From positions 1 through 64,000 of the forward strand of contig JAIXSR010000095.1 in the NCBI GenBank assembly GCA_027484605.1: a DNA stretch of 64,000 nt, in the 5' to 3' direction. The DNA is from Hyphomicrobiales bacterium. GTDB taxonomy: Bacteria; Pseudomonadota; Alphaproteobacteria; Rhizobiales; Beijerinckiaceae. Of this stretch, positions 16,631 to 26,850 are shown one piece after another. The notes below the pieces were generated by a model, which made no database searches, had not been told where the DNA came from, and worked only from the letters and a program-made list of their open reading frames with translations. Position 1 is the stretch's first letter; each line of letters begins with the position of its first letter. The position numbers were made by a program, and so were the translations under genes.

Positions 16631-17995
16631 TTACCGGCCTGCAAGCTTGCGGATGGTGTCCTTATAGCGGTTGGCAATGGCGGCGTGACCCCGGTGCCGG
16701 CCGCCCTCCACAAGGCGCGTACCGCCGACATAGACCTGATCGATCGCGGCACGGCCGGCGCAGAAGACATAGCCGTCGACATGGCGATCGGCTGTCGCGG
16801 CCACAAGATCGGGATGATCCGCCGCGAGGCAGACAATATCGGCGCGCTGGCCGACCTGGAGGCCCGCGACGGGTTGCGCGAGCGCCTGGGCGCCGCCGGC
16901 AAGTGCGGCACGGTATAATGTGCCGCCGGTCGAATCCCCCTCGGCCATGGCGCTGACATTCCGCGCCCGATGGGCCAGTCGCTGGCTGTATTCGAGCTGG
17001 CGCAATTCACCCGGAGCCGAGATCTCGACATTCGAATCCGTACCGACACCGAAGCGCCCGCCCCGAGCCATGTATTCGGCCAGCCGGAAGGTGCCATCGC
17101 CCAGGTTGGCCTCGGTAATCGGACAGAGCCCAGCCACGGCGCCGCTTTCGGCGAGATGGCGCGTTTCGGCCTCGTTGAGATGCGTGGCATGGACGAGGCA
17201 CCAGCGGTCATCGACGGCGACATGATCGAAGAGCCATTCGACCGGGCGACGGCCGGACCAGGCGATGCAATCCTCGACCTCCTTCACCTGCTCGGCGATG
17301 TGGATATGCACCGGACCTTCGGACCACGCCGCGAGCAGGGCCTGCAATTCATCCGGGGCGACAGCCCGGAGGGAATGCGGCGCGATGCCCAGCCGGGCGC
17401 CGGGCAGGGCCAGAAGCGCGGTGCGGGCACCTTCCACGAGCCGCTGGAACCCGTCGAGGTCGTTGAGGAACCGGCGCTGGCCCTCATGGGCCGGGACCGC
17501 GCCGAAGCCGCCATGGGCATAGAAGACCGGCAGAAGGGTCAGGCCGATGCCGGATGTTCCGGCCGCCGCCACGATCCGGCCGGCCAGTTCGGCGCGGTCG
17601 GCATAGGGGTTTCCCGTGCGGTCATGGTGGAGATAGTGGAACTCGCCCACGGCAGTGAAGCCGGCTTCCAGCATTTCCATGAAGGCGAAGGCGGCGATGG
17701 CTTCGACATCCTCCGGATCGAGCAGGCCAAGAAAACGATACATGACCTGACGCCAGGACCAGAAGCTGTCGCTCGAAGGGCCACGGGTTTCCGCGAGGCC
17801 CGCCATCGCCCGCTGGAAGGTGTGGCTGTGCAGGCTTGCGAGCCCCGGCAACGCGACGGCGCCGGAAATGCCGGCGGGCGGAGGCGGCGCATCGTGCCGG
17901 ACCGAGTGGATGACGCCATGCTCGCAGGTCAGGAGCACGTTGTCAGCCCAACCTTCAGGCAGCAGGGCCCGGGTGAAGAACAGGGTGTCGGCCAT
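16631..17995 (-). CDS. hutF: Formimidoylglutamate deiminase
   Basis: A 454-residue amidohydrolase-superfamily enzyme that converts N-formimidoyl-L-glutamate to N-formyl-L-glutamate plus ammonia, the branch that makes HutG act as a deformylase. Metal-site motifs are visible: LHSHTFQRA near residue 55, HIHIAEQ, LVHATHL and GTDSN. WSWRQVMYRF is typical of HutF. The start ATG 17995 has GGGAG before it. It is divergent from hutI across a shared operator-promoter. The presence of both hutF and hutG defines the five-step pathway. Confidence 0.93.
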   Translation of the reverse strand: MADTLFFTRALLPEGWADNVLLTCEHGVIHSVRHDAPPPPAGISGAVALPGLASLHSHTFQRAMAGLAETRGPSSDSFWSWRQVMYRFLGLLDPEDVEAIAAFAFMEMLEAGFTAVGEFHYLHHDRTGNPYADRAELAGRIVAAAGTSGIGLTLLPVFYAHGGFGAVPAHEGQRRFLNDLDGFQRLVEGARTALLALPGARLGIAPHSLRAVAPDELQALLAAWSEGPVHIHIAEQVKEVEDCIAWSGRRPVEWLFDHVAVDDRWCLVHATHLNEAETRHLAESGAVAGLCPITEANLGDGTFRLAEYMARGGRFGVGTDSNVEISAPGELRQLEYSQRLAHRARNVSAMAEGDSTGGTLYRAALAGGAQALAQPVAGLQVGQRADIVCLAADHPDLVAATADRHVDGYVFCAGRAAIDQVYVGGTRLVEGGRHRGHAAIANRYKDTIRKLAGR

Positions 17996-18054
17996 CCGGA
18001 AACTCCCGTTGAGCGGCGCGCCAAAAACCTGCTGGACAATACCGCGTTCCGGCT

Positions 18055-18082
18055 ATTATGTATAGACAAATTAACCGGTCAA
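18055..18082 (-). promoter_or_regulatory. hutF promoter with embedded HutC-type operator (shared with divergent hutI)
   Basis: On the minus strand TTGACC (18082-18077), a 16-bp spacer and CATAAT (18060-18055) form a good sigma-70 promoter. TGTATAGACA (18059-18068, plus strand) fits GTxTAxAC and overlaps it. The block TTAATTTGTCTA plus ACATAA is shared with 13222-13238. The site can also block the divergent hutIHGUD promoter. Confidence 0.7.
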
Positions 18083-18098
18083 TCGGGAGGCCTCCCCC

Positions 18099-19307
18099 AT
18101 GCAAATGGATCGTCTCTGGCGGCATGTGAACCTCGCCACGATGGCGGAGACCGGGCCTTTCGCGCAACCGCTCCGGCAGGGCTCCCTCGGCGTGAAGGAT
18201 GGCCGCATCGTCCATATCGGTCCCGACGCCGATCTCCCGGCCAGCATCAAGGCCCTGGAAGAGATCGATTGCGAGGGGCGCTGGATGACGCCGGGCCTCA
18301 TCGACTGCCATACCCATCTCGTCCATGGCGGCCATCGCGCCCGGGAATTCGAGATGCGGCTTGCAGGCGCGAGCTACGAGGAGATCGCGCGGGCGGGCGG
18401 CGGCATCCTTTCCACGGTCAAGGCGACCCGTGCGGCTTCCGAGGACGGGCTGGTGGCCAGTGCCCTGCCCCGCCTCGACGCCCTTCTCGCCGAGGGTGTG
18501 ACGACGGCCGAGATCAAGTCCGGCTACGGGCTGGACCGGGTGACCGAATGGAACTGCCTCCGCGCCGCGCGACGGCTTGGCAAGGAGCGCGCGGTCACGA
18601 TCCGCACAACCTATCTCGGCGCGCATGCGCTCCCGCCGGAATGGCGCGACAACCGGGCTGGCTATGTCGCCTTCGTGGCGGATGAGATGCTGCCGGCTCT
18701 CGCCGAGGCCGGCCTGGCCGATGCTGTCGATGCTTTCTGCGAGGGCATCGCCTTCACACCGGAAGAGACCGCGACAATCTTCGCGCGGGCCCGCGCACTC
18801 GGGCTGCCGGTCAAGCTCCATGCTGACCAGCTGTCCAATCTCGGAGGCGCCGCGCTTGCCGCGGCGCATGGCGCGCTCTCGGCCGATCACTGCGAATACA
18901 CCGATGCACAAGGCGCCGAGGCGATGGCCCGGGCAGGCACCGTGGCGGTCCTGCTGCCGGGCGCCTTCTACTTCCTGCGCGAGACGCAGAAGCCGCCGGT
19001 GGAAGCGTTCCGCGCGGCCGGGACGCGGATGGCGCTGGCGACAGATTGCAACCCCGGCTCCTCGCCGCTGACCTCGCTGCTGCTGACGATGAACATGGCC
19101 GCCACCTTCTTCCGGATGACGGTCCCGGAATGCCTGGCTGGCGTCACCCGGGAAGCCGCGCACGCCCTCGGGCTGCATCACGAAACCGGGACGCTGGAAG
19201 CCGGCAAACGCGCCGATCTGGCGGTCTGGTCGATCTCGGACCCCGCGGAACTGGTCTACCGGATCGGCTTCAACCCGCTGCATCAACGGATATGGAGGGG
19301 CGCATGA
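18099..19307 (+). CDS. hutI: Imidazolonepropionase
   Basis: A 402-residue zinc/iron amidohydrolase that opens 4-imidazolone-5-propionate to N-formimidoyl-L-glutamate. Motifs include [16 protein letters not shown], the [11 protein letters not shown] substrate loop, [34 protein letters not shown] and [10 protein letters not shown]. It is the first gene of the hutI-H-G-U-D operon. The start at 18099 has GGGAGG upstream. It overlaps hutH by ATGA. Confidence 0.94.
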   Translation: MQMDRLWRHVNLATMAETGPFAQPLRQGSLGVKDGRIVHIGPDADLPASIKALEEIDCEGRWMTPGLIDCHTHLVHGGHRAREFEMRLAGASYEEIARAGGGILSTVKATRAASEDGLVASALPRLDALLAEGVTTAEIKSGYGLDRVTEWNCLRAARRLGKERAVTIRTTYLGAHALPPEWRDNRAGYVAFVADEMLPALAEAGLADAVDAFCEGIAFTPEETATIFARARALGLPVKLHADQLSNLGGAALAAAHGALSADHCEYTDAQGAEAMARAGTVAVLLPGAFYFLRETQKPPVEAFRAAGTRMALATDCNPGSSPLTSLLLTMNMAATFFRMTVPECLAGVTREAAHALGLHHETGTLEAGKRADLAVWSISDPAELVYRIGFNPLHQRIWRGA

Positions 19308-20842
19308 CGCGCATCGTTCTGAAACCCGGCGCAGTCACGCTCGCCGAATGGCGGATGATCCGCGATGGCGCCGGCGTGACGATTGATCCCGCCAGCCTGC
19401 CGGCGATCGACCGTTCGGCCGCGGCGGTCACCGCCATTCTCGCCAGGGGCGAGCCGGTCTACGGGATCAATACCGGTTTCGGCAAGCTGGCGATGGTCCG
19501 GATCGCCGATGGGGATCTCGCGCGGCTCCAGCGCAACATCGTGCTCTCCCATGCTGCGGGCACGGGCGCGCCGATGCCGGCGGGCATCGTCCGGCTGATG
19601 ATGGCGCTCAAGCTGGCCAGCCTCGCCCAGGGCGCCTCGGGCGTGAGCCGGGCCACGGTGACGATGCTGGAAACGCTGCTCAACCGCGACATCCTTCCTG
19701 TCGTGCCGCAGCAGGGTTCGGTGGGTGCATCGGGCGATCTGGCGCCGCTCTCGCACATGACTGCGGCGATGATCGGCGTCGGCCATTTCCTCATCGACGG
19801 CAGGCCTGTGGAAGCCGGCAAGGCGCTGCGGGATGCCGGGCTCGACCCGATCGTCCTCGGCCCGAAGGAAGGCCTTGCGCTGCTCAACGGCACGCAATTC
19901 TCGACGGCCTATGCCCTGGCCGGCCTCTTCGATGCCGAGGCGTTGTTCCAGTCCGCCCTGGTGACCGGGGCGCTTTCCACCGATGCCGCGCGCGGTTCGG
20001 ACACGCCGTTCGACGTGCGCATCCACCAGCTGCGGCGCCATCGCGGGCAGATCGAGACCGCCGCAGCGCTGCGCGCGCTGATGAGCGGTTCCGGCATCCG
20101 CGCCTCGCATCTCACCGGCGATGATCGCGTGCAGGATCCTTATTGCCTGCGCTGCCAGCCGCAGGTCATGGGGGCTGTCCTCGACCTGCTCCGGCAAGCG
20201 GCCGCGACACTCGCCACGGAAAGCAATGGGGTTTCCGACAATCCGCTGATCTTCGCGGAGACGGGTGAAGCCCTGTCCGGCGGGAATTTCCATGCCGAGC
20301 CGGTCGCCTTCGCGGCGGACATGATCGCGATGGCGATCTGCGAGATCGGCTCGCTGGCGGAACGGCGGATCGCGATGCTGGTCGACCCGGCCCTGTCGGG
20401 CCTGCCGGCCTTCCTGACACCGAAGCCGGGCCTCAATTCGGGCTTCATGATCCCGCAGGTCACGGCCGCGGCCCTTGTTTCCGAGAACAAGCAGCGGGCC
20501 TTCCCCGCTTCGGTCGATTCCATCCCGACCTCCGCCAACCAGGAGGATCACGTCTCCATGGCCGCCCATGCCGCCCGTCGGCTGATCGAAATGGCCGCCA
20601 ACCTTCGGGCCATCCTCGGCATCGAATTGCTGGCCGCCGCGCAGGGCTGCGACTTCCATGCGCCCCTCGCCACCAGCCCGGCCCTGAAGGCGGTGCATGC
20701 GGCTCTACGGGCGCGCGTGCCGATGCTCGACGAGGACCGCCATTTCCATCCCGACATGGAGGCAGCCATCGATCTCGTCGGGCCGGAACTGCCCCGGCTG
20801 ACCGGATTGTCGCTGCCCTCCAGCCTGGAGACCGCCGCATGA
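19304..20842 (+). CDS. hutH: Histidine ammonia-lyase (histidase)
   Basis: A 512-residue enzyme that removes ammonia from L-histidine to give urocanate. The MIO cofactor tripeptide is Ala142-Ser143-Gly144 within [12 protein letters not shown], the same positions as in Pseudomonas histidase. YGINTGFG near the N-terminus and the [14 protein letters not shown] and NQEDHVSM segments complete the active site. Length is normal. The start overlaps the hutI stop and its own stop overlaps the hutG start, both as ATGA. Confidence 0.95.
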   Translation: MTRIVLKPGAVTLAEWRMIRDGAGVTIDPASLPAIDRSAAAVTAILARGEPVYGINTGFGKLAMVRIADGDLARLQRNIVLSHAAGTGAPMPAGIVRLMMALKLASLAQGASGVSRATVTMLETLLNRDILPVVPQQGSVGASGDLAPLSHMTAAMIGVGHFLIDGRPVEAGKALRDAGLDPIVLGPKEGLALLNGTQFSTAYALAGLFDAEALFQSALVTGALSTDAARGSDTPFDVRIHQLRRHRGQIETAAALRALMSGSGIRASHLTGDDRVQDPYCLRCQPQVMGAVLDLLRQAAATLATESNGVSDNPLIFAETGEALSGGNFHAEPVAFAADMIAMAICEIGSLAERRIAMLVDPALSGLPAFLTPKPGLNSGFMIPQVTAAALVSENKQRAFPASVDSIPTSANQEDHVSMAAHAARRLIEMAANLRAILGIELLAAAQGCDFHAPLATSPALKAVHAALRARVPMLDEDRHFHPDMEAAIDLVGPELPRLTGLSLPSSLETAA

Positions 20843-21663
20843 CCGCGCATCCCGAATGGCTGGATATCCGCGAGGGAACCGCGCCGCTGATCCTGAGCCT
20901 GCCGCATACCGGCACCGAGATTCCCGCCGAATTCGAGGCGGCGCTGGTTTCGCCCTGGCTGGCCCGCAAGGACGCGGACTGGTGGATTGACCGGCTCTAT
21001 GCCTTTGCCGAGAGCATGGGCGCCACGATGATCCGGACGCGGATCTCGCGGACAGTCATCGACGTCAATCGCGATCCCTCGGGCCAGTCGCTCTATCCCG
21101 GCATGGCCACGACGGAACTCTGCCCGACCACGACCTTCGACGGCGAGCCGCTCTATCGCGGCGCAAATCCCGATGCCGCCGAGATCGCGCGGCGGCGTGC
21201 GGTCTATTTCGACCCCTACCATGCTGCGCTTGAGCGCCAGATCGGGCGGCTCCGGCAGCAGCATTCGGCCATCGTGCTCTATGATTGTCACTCGATCCGC
21301 TCGGTGATCCCGCGGCTCTTCGAGGGCACGCTGCCGCATCTCAATCTCGGGACCAACAGCGGCAAGGCCTGCGCGCCTGCGCTGGAAGCGCGGCTTGCCG
21401 CCATCGGCAGGGCTTCGCCCTTTGAATTCGTCGCCAATGGCCGCTTCAAGGGTGGCCATATCACCCGGCATCACGGCAAGCCGGAACAGGGCGTCCATGC
21501 CGTGCAGATGGAACTGGCCTGCCGGGCCTTTCTCGACGAGCCGCCCGGCGCCGTGAGCGAGTCCAACTGGCCGACGCCCTTCGACGATGCCTATGCCGCC
21601 CCGATCCGGGCGACCCTGCGAGCCATGCTCGATGCCTGCCTCGACTCCGTCCGTCCCCAGTGA
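20839..21663 (+). CDS. hutG: N-formylglutamate deformylase
   Basis: A 274-residue metal-dependent amidohydrolase of the N-formylglutamate amidohydrolase family that yields glutamate and formate, the last step of the five-step pathway. Visible motifs are [10 protein letters not shown], the [10 protein letters not shown] block, [20 protein letters not shown] and [11 protein letters not shown]. It overlaps hutH by four bases and ends ten bases before hutU. It is unrelated in sequence to the arginase-fold HutG of the four-step pathway. Confidence 0.93.
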   Translation: MTAHPEWLDIREGTAPLILSLPHTGTEIPAEFEAALVSPWLARKDADWWIDRLYAFAESMGATMIRTRISRTVIDVNRDPSGQSLYPGMATTELCPTTTFDGEPLYRGANPDAAEIARRRAVYFDPYHAALERQIGRLRQQHSAIVLYDCHSIRSVIPRLFEGTLPHLNLGTNSGKACAPALEARLAAIGRASPFEFVANGRFKGGHITRHHGKPEQGVHAVQMELACRAFLDEPPGAVSESNWPTPFDDAYAAPIRATLRAMLDACLDSVRPQ

Positions 21664-21673
21664 GGAACCCGCC

Positions 21674-23347
21674 ATGAACGCGCCCGCACCCCGCCTCGAC
21701 AATGCCCGCATCATCCGCGCCGCGCGCGGCGATACCCTCACGGCCAAGAGCTGGCTGACGGAGGCGCCGCTCCGCATGCTGATGAACAATCTGGACCCGG
21801 ATGTCGCGGAAAAGCCCGGTGAACTGGTGGTCTATGGCGGGATCGGGCGCGCCGCCCGCGACTGGGACAGTTTCGACCGGATCGTGGCGGCCCTCAAGCG
21901 GCTCGAGGCGGATGAAACCCTGCTGGTCCAGTCCGGCAAGCCGGTCGGCGTGTTCCGGACGCATGCCGATGCACCGCGCGTGCTGATCGCGAATTCCAAC
22001 CTCGTGCCGCATTGGGCCACCTGGGACCATTTCCACGAACTCGATCGCAAGGGCCTGATGATGTACGGCCAGATGACGGCCGGTTCCTGGATCTATATCG
22101 GCAGCCAGGGCATCGTGCAGGGCACCTACGAGACCTTCGTCGAGATGGGGCGGCAGCATTACGGCGGCGATCTCGCCGGCCGCTGGATCCTCACGGCCGG
22201 CCTTGGCGGCATGGGCGGCGCCCAGCCGCTGGCGGCCACGATGGCCGGCGCGTCCTGCCTTGCGGTGGAATGCCGGCCCTCCTCGATCGAGTTCCGCCTG
22301 CGGACGGGCTATGTCGATGTCCAGGCCAAGGATCTCGACGAGGCGCTGACAATCATCGAGCGCTCTTGCCGCGAGAAGAAGCCGCTCTCGGTCGCGCTTC
22401 TGGGCAATGCCGCCGATGTTTTCGCCGAACTGGTCCGCCGGGGCGTTCGCCCGGATTGCGTGACCGACCAGACCTCCGCGCATGACCCGCTGAACGGCTA
22501 CCTGCCGCAGGGCTGGACACTGGCCGATTGGGAAGCCAGGCGCGAGAGCGATCCGAAATCCGTCGTCAGCGCCGCCAAGCATTCGATGGCCGCCCATGTC
22601 CGGGCCATGCTCGACTTCCACCGGATGGGCGTGCCAACGGTCGATTACGGCAACAATATCCGTCAGATGGCGCTGGAGGATGGCGTGGCCGATGCCTTCG
22701 ACTTCCCAGGCTTCGTGCCGGCCTATATCCGCCCGCTCTTCTGCCGCGGAATCGGGCCGTTCCGCTGGTGCGCGCTGTCGGGCGATCCCGAGGACATCTA
22801 CCGGACGGATGCGAAGGTGAAGGAGCTGCTGCCCGACAACAAGCCTCTCCATCGCTGGCTCGACATGGCGCAGCAGCGGATCAAGTTCCAGGGCCTGCCG
22901 GCCCGGATCTGCTGGGTCGGCCTGGGTGACCGGCACCGGTTGGGCCTTGCCTTCAACGAGATGGTGGCACGCGGCGAACTCAAGGCGCCGATCGTGATCG
23001 GGCGCGACCATCTCGATTCGGGCTCGGTCGCCTCGCCGAACCGCGAGACCGAGGCGATGAAGGACGGTTCGGATGCCGTGTCCGACTGGCCGTTGCTCAA
23101 TGCGCTCCTCAACTGCGCGAGCGGCGCGACCTGGGTGTCGCTGCATCATGGCGGCGGGGTGGGGATGGGCTTCTCGCAGCATTCCGGAATGGTCATCGTC
23201 TGCGATGGCACACAGGATGCGGCGCGGCGGCTCGAACGCGTGCTCTGGAATGATCCGGCGACCGGCGTGATGCGCCATGCCGATGCCGGCTACGACATTG
23301 CCGCGGATTGCGCGCGGCAGCACCGCCTCGACCTGCCGAGCCTCTGA
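21674..23347 (+). CDS. hutU: Urocanate hydratase
   Basis: A 557-residue NAD-dependent enzyme that hydrates urocanate to imidazolonepropionate. Conserved blocks include [25 protein letters not shown], the glycine-rich [28 protein letters not shown] and [10 protein letters not shown], and the C-terminal [17 protein letters not shown]. The start ATG 21674 sits after TGAGGAACCCGCC. A longer open frame begins inside hutG and is rejected. Length is typical for the family. Confidence 0.95.
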   Translation: MNAPAPRLDNARIIRAARGDTLTAKSWLTEAPLRMLMNNLDPDVAEKPGELVVYGGIGRAARDWDSFDRIVAALKRLEADETLLVQSGKPVGVFRTHADAPRVLIANSNLVPHWATWDHFHELDRKGLMMYGQMTAGSWIYIGSQGIVQGTYETFVEMGRQHYGGDLAGRWILTAGLGGMGGAQPLAATMAGASCLAVECRPSSIEFRLRTGYVDVQAKDLDEALTIIERSCREKKPLSVALLGNAADVFAELVRRGVRPDCVTDQTSAHDPLNGYLPQGWTLADWEARRESDPKSVVSAAKHSMAAHVRAMLDFHRMGVPTVDYGNNIRQMALEDGVADAFDFPGFVPAYIRPLFCRGIGPFRWCALSGDPEDIYRTDAKVKELLPDNKPLHRWLDMAQQRIKFQGLPARICWVGLGDRHRLGLAFNEMVARGELKAPIVIGRDHLDSGSVASPNRETEAMKDGSDAVSDWPLLNALLNCASGATWVSLHHGGGVGMGFSQHSGMVIVCDGTQDAARRLERVLWNDPATGVMRHADAGYDIAADCARQHRLDLPSL

Positions 23348-23357
23348 GGTCGAGGCG

Positions 23358-23939
23358 ATGCCGGTCCGGATGCTCGATCCCCGCGGGTTTCGCCGCATGC
23401 CCTGGAAGAATGGCGGCGGCGAAACCATCGAGATGCTTGCACATCCGGAAGGGGCCGATCTCGCCAGCTTCGACTGGCGCATAAGCATGGCCCGCGTGGC
23501 CGGCGATGGCGCCTTCTCACGCTTCGACGGGATCGACCGGACGCTGAGCGTGCTCGAGGGCGGGCGGCTCGTTCTCGACTTCGGGACCAGCCAGATGACG
23601 CTGGATCCGAGGACGGCGCCATTTCCCTTTGACGGCGATGCCAGCGTGACGGGCTTCGTGCCAGATGGCCCGATCCTCGATCTCAACGTGATGACACGGC
23701 GTGGCCGGTATTCCCATCACGTCCTGCGGATCACAGATGGCCAGACGGCGACGGCCGGGCCGCCCCGGATCATCGCCTTCGCGCATAAGGGCGAAGCCGG
23801 GCTCGATCAGGACGGTACGCGGATTGCCATTCCCGAGGGGCATGCCGTGCTTGTTGCCGACGGGGGCTTGGCGAGGCTCACCGCAGCGCCCGCCGGCATC
23901 GCCTATCTGATCGAGATCAACGCGGCCGGCGCCGCCTGA
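23358..23939 (+). CDS. hutD: HutD-family protein
   Basis: A 193-residue protein of the HutD/Ves family, a bicupin-like fold found in hut operons, whose function is thought to be regulatory or protective. The family signature MPWKNGGGET is at residues 14-23, followed by DWRISMARVAGDGAFS and RTLSVLEGG. The ATG at 23358, after GAGG, fits the conserved N-terminus; an in-frame start inside hutU is rejected. It is the last gene of the operon, and its stop abuts the stop of the FAH-family gene on the other strand. Confidence 0.88.
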   Translation: MPVRMLDPRGFRRMPWKNGGGETIEMLAHPEGADLASFDWRISMARVAGDGAFSRFDGIDRTLSVLEGGRLVLDFGTSQMTLDPRTAPFPFDGDASVTGFVPDGPILDLNVMTRRGRYSHHVLRITDGQTATAGPPRIIAFAHKGEAGLDQDGTRIAIPEGHAVLVADGGLARLTAAPAGIAYLIEINAAGAA

Positions 23940-25127
23940 TCAGATCAGGCCGCGCCGCGCGAGATTGCGCATCAGGGCCGTCGTTCCGAATTGCCAGGGC
24001 GGGCATTCATCCGACGGCGCCATCTGGTTGACGAGCGCCCCGAGTTCGGGCGCCGCGACCACAACGATATCGCCGTAGGCATGGGTGAAGCCCTTGCCCG
24101 GCGCCCCACGATCCTGGACCGGGGCGAACAAGGTGCCGAGAAACAGCACCGCGCCATCCGGATACTGGTGATGCGGCCCGAGCATCTGGCTCGCCAGATC
24201 CGCCGGATCACGGCTGATCTTCGCCATGTTCGAGGCCCCCTTCATCACGAAGCCATCCAGCCCAGTCACATCGAGGCTGAGCTCCATCTTCCGGACATGA
24301 TCGAGCGTGAAGCCGGCATCGAAAAGCCGGATGAAGGGCCCGAGGGAACAGGAGGCGTTGTTGTCTTTCGCCTTGCCCAGCAGCAGGGCCGAGCGCCCCT
24401 CGACATCGCGCAGATTGACATCGTTGCCGAGCGTGGCGCCAACGATCCGGCCATCCGGGGCCACCACCAGGACGACTTCCGGCTCCGGGTTGTTCCAGGT
24501 CGAGACGCGGTGCAGGCCGGCCAGCATGCCGGTACCGACCGAGGCCATGGGCTGCGCCTTGGTGAAGATCTCGGCATCGGGCCCGATGCCAACCTCCAGA
24601 TACTGGCTCCAGACGCCCTGACGGATCAGCACCTCCTTCAGCGCCATCGCCTCCGGCGAGCCCGGCTTGAGCCTCGAAAGGTCATCGCCGACAAGGCGCA
24701 CGATCTCCGACCGGATGGCCGCGGCGGCGCCGGCATCGCCACGGGCGCGTTCCTCGATCACCCGCTCCAGCATCGAGATGGCGAAGGTCACGCCCGCCGC
24801 TTTCACGGCCTGCAGGTCGACCGGTGGCAGCAGCCAGGGCCGCTTCGTGTCGCGGGTCGCTTCCGGCGTGTTGAGCAGGATCGGCTCCAGCGGGCCGAGA
24901 TCGGGGCCATCGAGCTGGAGCAGCCTGGCGATCAGTCCGGCATCCGCGCAAAGCTGCGCGGAGGTCGCGGCATGGCGCGAAATGTCGACCAGATGGCCAT
25001 CCGCCACACGGACGAGCGCCGGCCCCTCCTGATCGGGCAGCCAGACCCGCCCGACGAGGCTGGCTGTGGCCGCATCGCGCGGCATGGCGGAATGCTGGCG
25101 CAGGACCGCATGAAGTTCCTTGGACAT
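23940..25127 (-). CDS. Fumarylacetoacetate hydrolase (FAH)-family protein
   Basis: A 395-residue protein with a non-FAH N-terminal part and a C-terminal FAH fold. The metal-binding signature is WNNPEPEVVLVV, followed by GATLGNDVNLRDVEGR. KDNNASCSLGPFI and PADLASQMLGPHHQYPDG also match the longer FAH subgroup that includes 2-keto-3-deoxy sugar-acid dehydratases and hydrolases. The reaction is therefore probably dehydration or C-C hydrolysis of a keto acid; the substrate cannot be read. The ATG at 25127 follows AGGGGA. No sugar-acid gene is next to it, and its divergent neighbour is an M20 amidohydrolase, so a shared pathway is not evident. Confidence 0.75.
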   Translation of the reverse strand: MSKELHAVLRQHSAMPRDAATASLVGRVWLPDQEGPALVRVADGHLVDISRHAATSAQLCADAGLIARLLQLDGPDLGPLEPILLNTPEATRDTKRPWLLPPVDLQAVKAAGVTFAISMLERVIEERARGDAGAAAAIRSEIVRLVGDDLSRLKPGSPEAMALKEVLIRQGVWSQYLEVGIGPDAEIFTKAQPMASVGTGMLAGLHRVSTWNNPEPEVVLVVAPDGRIVGATLGNDVNLRDVEGRSALLLGKAKDNNASCSLGPFIRLFDAGFTLDHVRKMELSLDVTGLDGFVMKGASNMAKISRDPADLASQMLGPHHQYPDGAVLFLGTLFAPVQDRGAPGKGFTHAYGDIVVVAAPELGALVNQMAPSDECPPWQFGTTALMRNLARRGLI

Positions 25128-25300
25128 GGTTCATCCCCTGGGCATTGTTGTTGGCCGAGCCTAGCAAGGAGGCAGGCCCGGAAGCCAGTGCATAGACAGG
25201 CCTTCGCCCGATTTCCTGAGGATCGCCCTTGCTTCATCCGGGCGGGCGAATAAGGCTTGCGCAAACAGCGGGGCTGCGGCCCCGGGCAAGCGACGAGGCC

Positions 25301-26545
25301 ATGATGATCGAAGGACATAATCTCCGCGTGGATGGCGGCCGGCTCTGGGCCAGCCTGATGGAGATGGCGAAAATCGGCGGGACAGAGAAGGGCGGCTGCA
25401 ACCGTCAGGCCCTGACCGCCGTCGATGCGGAGGGCCGCGCCCTGTTCCGATCCTGGTGCGAACGGCTCGGCTGCGCCGTCGATACGGATGGCCTCGGCTC
25501 GATGTTCGCCCGCCGCGCGGGTCTTGAGGACCTGCCGCCCGTCCTGATCGGCTCCCATCTCGATACGCAGCCGACCGGTGGAAAATTCGACGGCGTGCTC
25601 GGGGTGCTTGCCGGTCTCGAAGTGCTCCGCGTCCTGCATGAGACCGGAATCCGCACACGGCGCCCGATCGAGCTCGTGAACTGGACCAACGAAGAGGGGT
25701 GCCGCTTCCAGCCGGCCATGCTGGCTTCGTCGGTCTTTGCCGGGCTCACCGACCACGCCGCCACGCTCGAGGCGCGGGATGCCGAGGGGATCCGTCTGGG
25801 CGACGCCCTGGCCGGCATCGGCCTCGATGCCGCGCGCCCGGTCGGCGGCAGGCCGATCGCTGCCTATCTCGAATTGCATATCGAGCAGGGCCCGATCCTC
25901 GAGGCCGAGGGTGCCGATATCGGCTATGTGGTGACCGGGCAGGGCCTGCGCTGGTACGACGTGACCGTGACCGGCTTCGAGAGCCATGCCGGCTCGACCC
26001 CGATGCCGCGCCGCCGCGATGCGCTGCTGGCAGCCCTGCCGATCATCCAGGGCATCCGGGACCTCGCCCTGTCCCATGCCCCCGCAGGACGGGGAACCGT
26101 CGGCGAGATGCGGCTGCTGCCAAATTCCCGCAATGTCATTCCTGGGCAGGTCCAATTCTCGGTCGATGTGCGGCATCCCGAAGCCGCCATCCTGGCGCAG
26201 ATGGACGAAGGCGTGCGGACGCTGGTCGCCCGGGTCGCTGCGGAGACCGGGCTCGCCATCACGCTGACCGACATTGCCCATAGCGCGCCGGTGCCCTTCG
26301 ATCCGGGCCTGCTCGCGATTGTCCGCGAGGAAAGCACCGCAATGGGGCTCAAGGGGCGCGACATCGTCTCCGGCGCCGGGCACGATGCCTGTAACATGGC
26401 AAGGGCCTATCCCAGTGCGCTGATCTTCTCGCCTTGCAAGGACGGGATCAGCCATAACGAAGCCGAAGACATGAAACCGGCCTGGGCCGAGGCCGGCGCC
26501 AATGTCCTTCTGCGGACCGCCCTGCGCGTCGCCAATGCGCCCTGA
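25301..26545 (+). CDS. M20-family Zn-dependent N-carbamoyl-amino-acid hydrolase / ureidopropionase-like amidohydrolase
   Basis: A 414-residue enzyme of the hydantoinase/carbamoylase branch of peptidase family M20. Metal ligands are visible in SHLDTQPTGGKFDG, TNEEGCRF, LELHIEQGP and the C-terminal GISHNEAED. ESHAGSTPMPRRRDAL marks the lid/dimerisation domain. The reaction is release of ammonia and CO2 from an N-carbamoyl (or ureido) compound such as N-carbamoyl-L-amino acid, beta-ureidopropionate or allantoate; which one is open. The start ATG 25301 is preceded by GAGG, with a second ATG one codon later. The neighbours, hut on one side and cyanate use on the other, fit a nitrogen-salvage role. 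Confidence 0.82.
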   Translation: MMIEGHNLRVDGGRLWASLMEMAKIGGTEKGGCNRQALTAVDAEGRALFRSWCERLGCAVDTDGLGSMFARRAGLEDLPPVLIGSHLDTQPTGGKFDGVLGVLAGLEVLRVLHETGIRTRRPIELVNWTNEEGCRFQPAMLASSVFAGLTDHAATLEARDAEGIRLGDALAGIGLDAARPVGGRPIAAYLELHIEQGPILEAEGADIGYVVTGQGLRWYDVTVTGFESHAGSTPMPRRRDALLAALPIIQGIRDLALSHAPAGRGTVGEMRLLPNSRNVIPGQVQFSVDVRHPEAAILAQMDEGVRTLVARVAAETGLAITLTDIAHSAPVPFDPGLLAIVREESTAMGLKGRDIVSGAGHDACNMARAYPSALIFSPCKDGISHNEAEDMKPAWAEAGANVLLRTALRVANAP

Positions 26546-26590
26546 TCCGATCGAGCTGCCGTGAATCTGCCCGGCATGCACAAGGTTTGC

Positions 26591-26610
26591 ACAGCCTGTC
26601 GACAGGTTGT
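26591..26610. promoter_or_regulatory. 20-bp near-perfect palindrome upstream of the cyanate operon
   Basis: ACAGCCTGTCGACAGGTTGT is symmetric except for one base pair, with a perfect 12-bp core CCTGTCGACAGG. It lies about 200 bp upstream of the sigma-54 promoter, within the range for an activator site. It could instead belong to the 3' end of the amidohydrolase transcript. No binding protein is identifiable. Confidence 0.4.
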
Positions 26611-26734
26611 CTGATCCTGGCGGCCCGAAGACGAATGGATCCGCCGGCGGCCAGCCCGGCGGCCCTGCCGCGGATTGCGGCGGCAGCTGGACGTGCCATT
26701 GCCGCCGTCCAAGACACAAAATACTGATATTGCT

Positions 26735-26753
26735 GGATCTCTTGGCAAGATCC
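26735..26753. promoter_or_regulatory. Inverted repeat near the cyanate promoter
   Basis: GGATCT and AGATCC flank CTTGGCA, about 40 bp before the -24 element. It may be a regulator site or a leader hairpin. The 26546-26850 interval contains no gene. Confidence 0.3.
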
Positions 26754-26791
26754 GCACCGTCTCAAGACGAGCGTCATCCGCATTGTGCCGG

Positions 26792-26810
26792 CTGGCATAT
26801 CGGTTGCTTT
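26792..26810 (+). promoter_or_regulatory. Sigma-54 (RpoN) promoter of the cyanate operon
   Basis: CTGGCATATCGGTTGCTTTT matches the -24/-12 consensus TGGCAY-N5-TTGCW, with the required ten bases between GG and GC. It ends about 40 bases before the ATG of cynA, a normal leader length. Sigma-54 control with NtrC is established for many nitrogen genes, including cyanate or nitrate uptake in other bacteria; the activator here is not identified. Confidence 0.75.
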
Positions 26811-26850
26811 TCTCCCCGCATCACAAGGCATCGCCGTCGGGGAGACAGTC

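Noticed and set aside
19283..20698. 471-codon minus-strand frame opposite hutH
   Set aside because: Antisense shadow of histidase.
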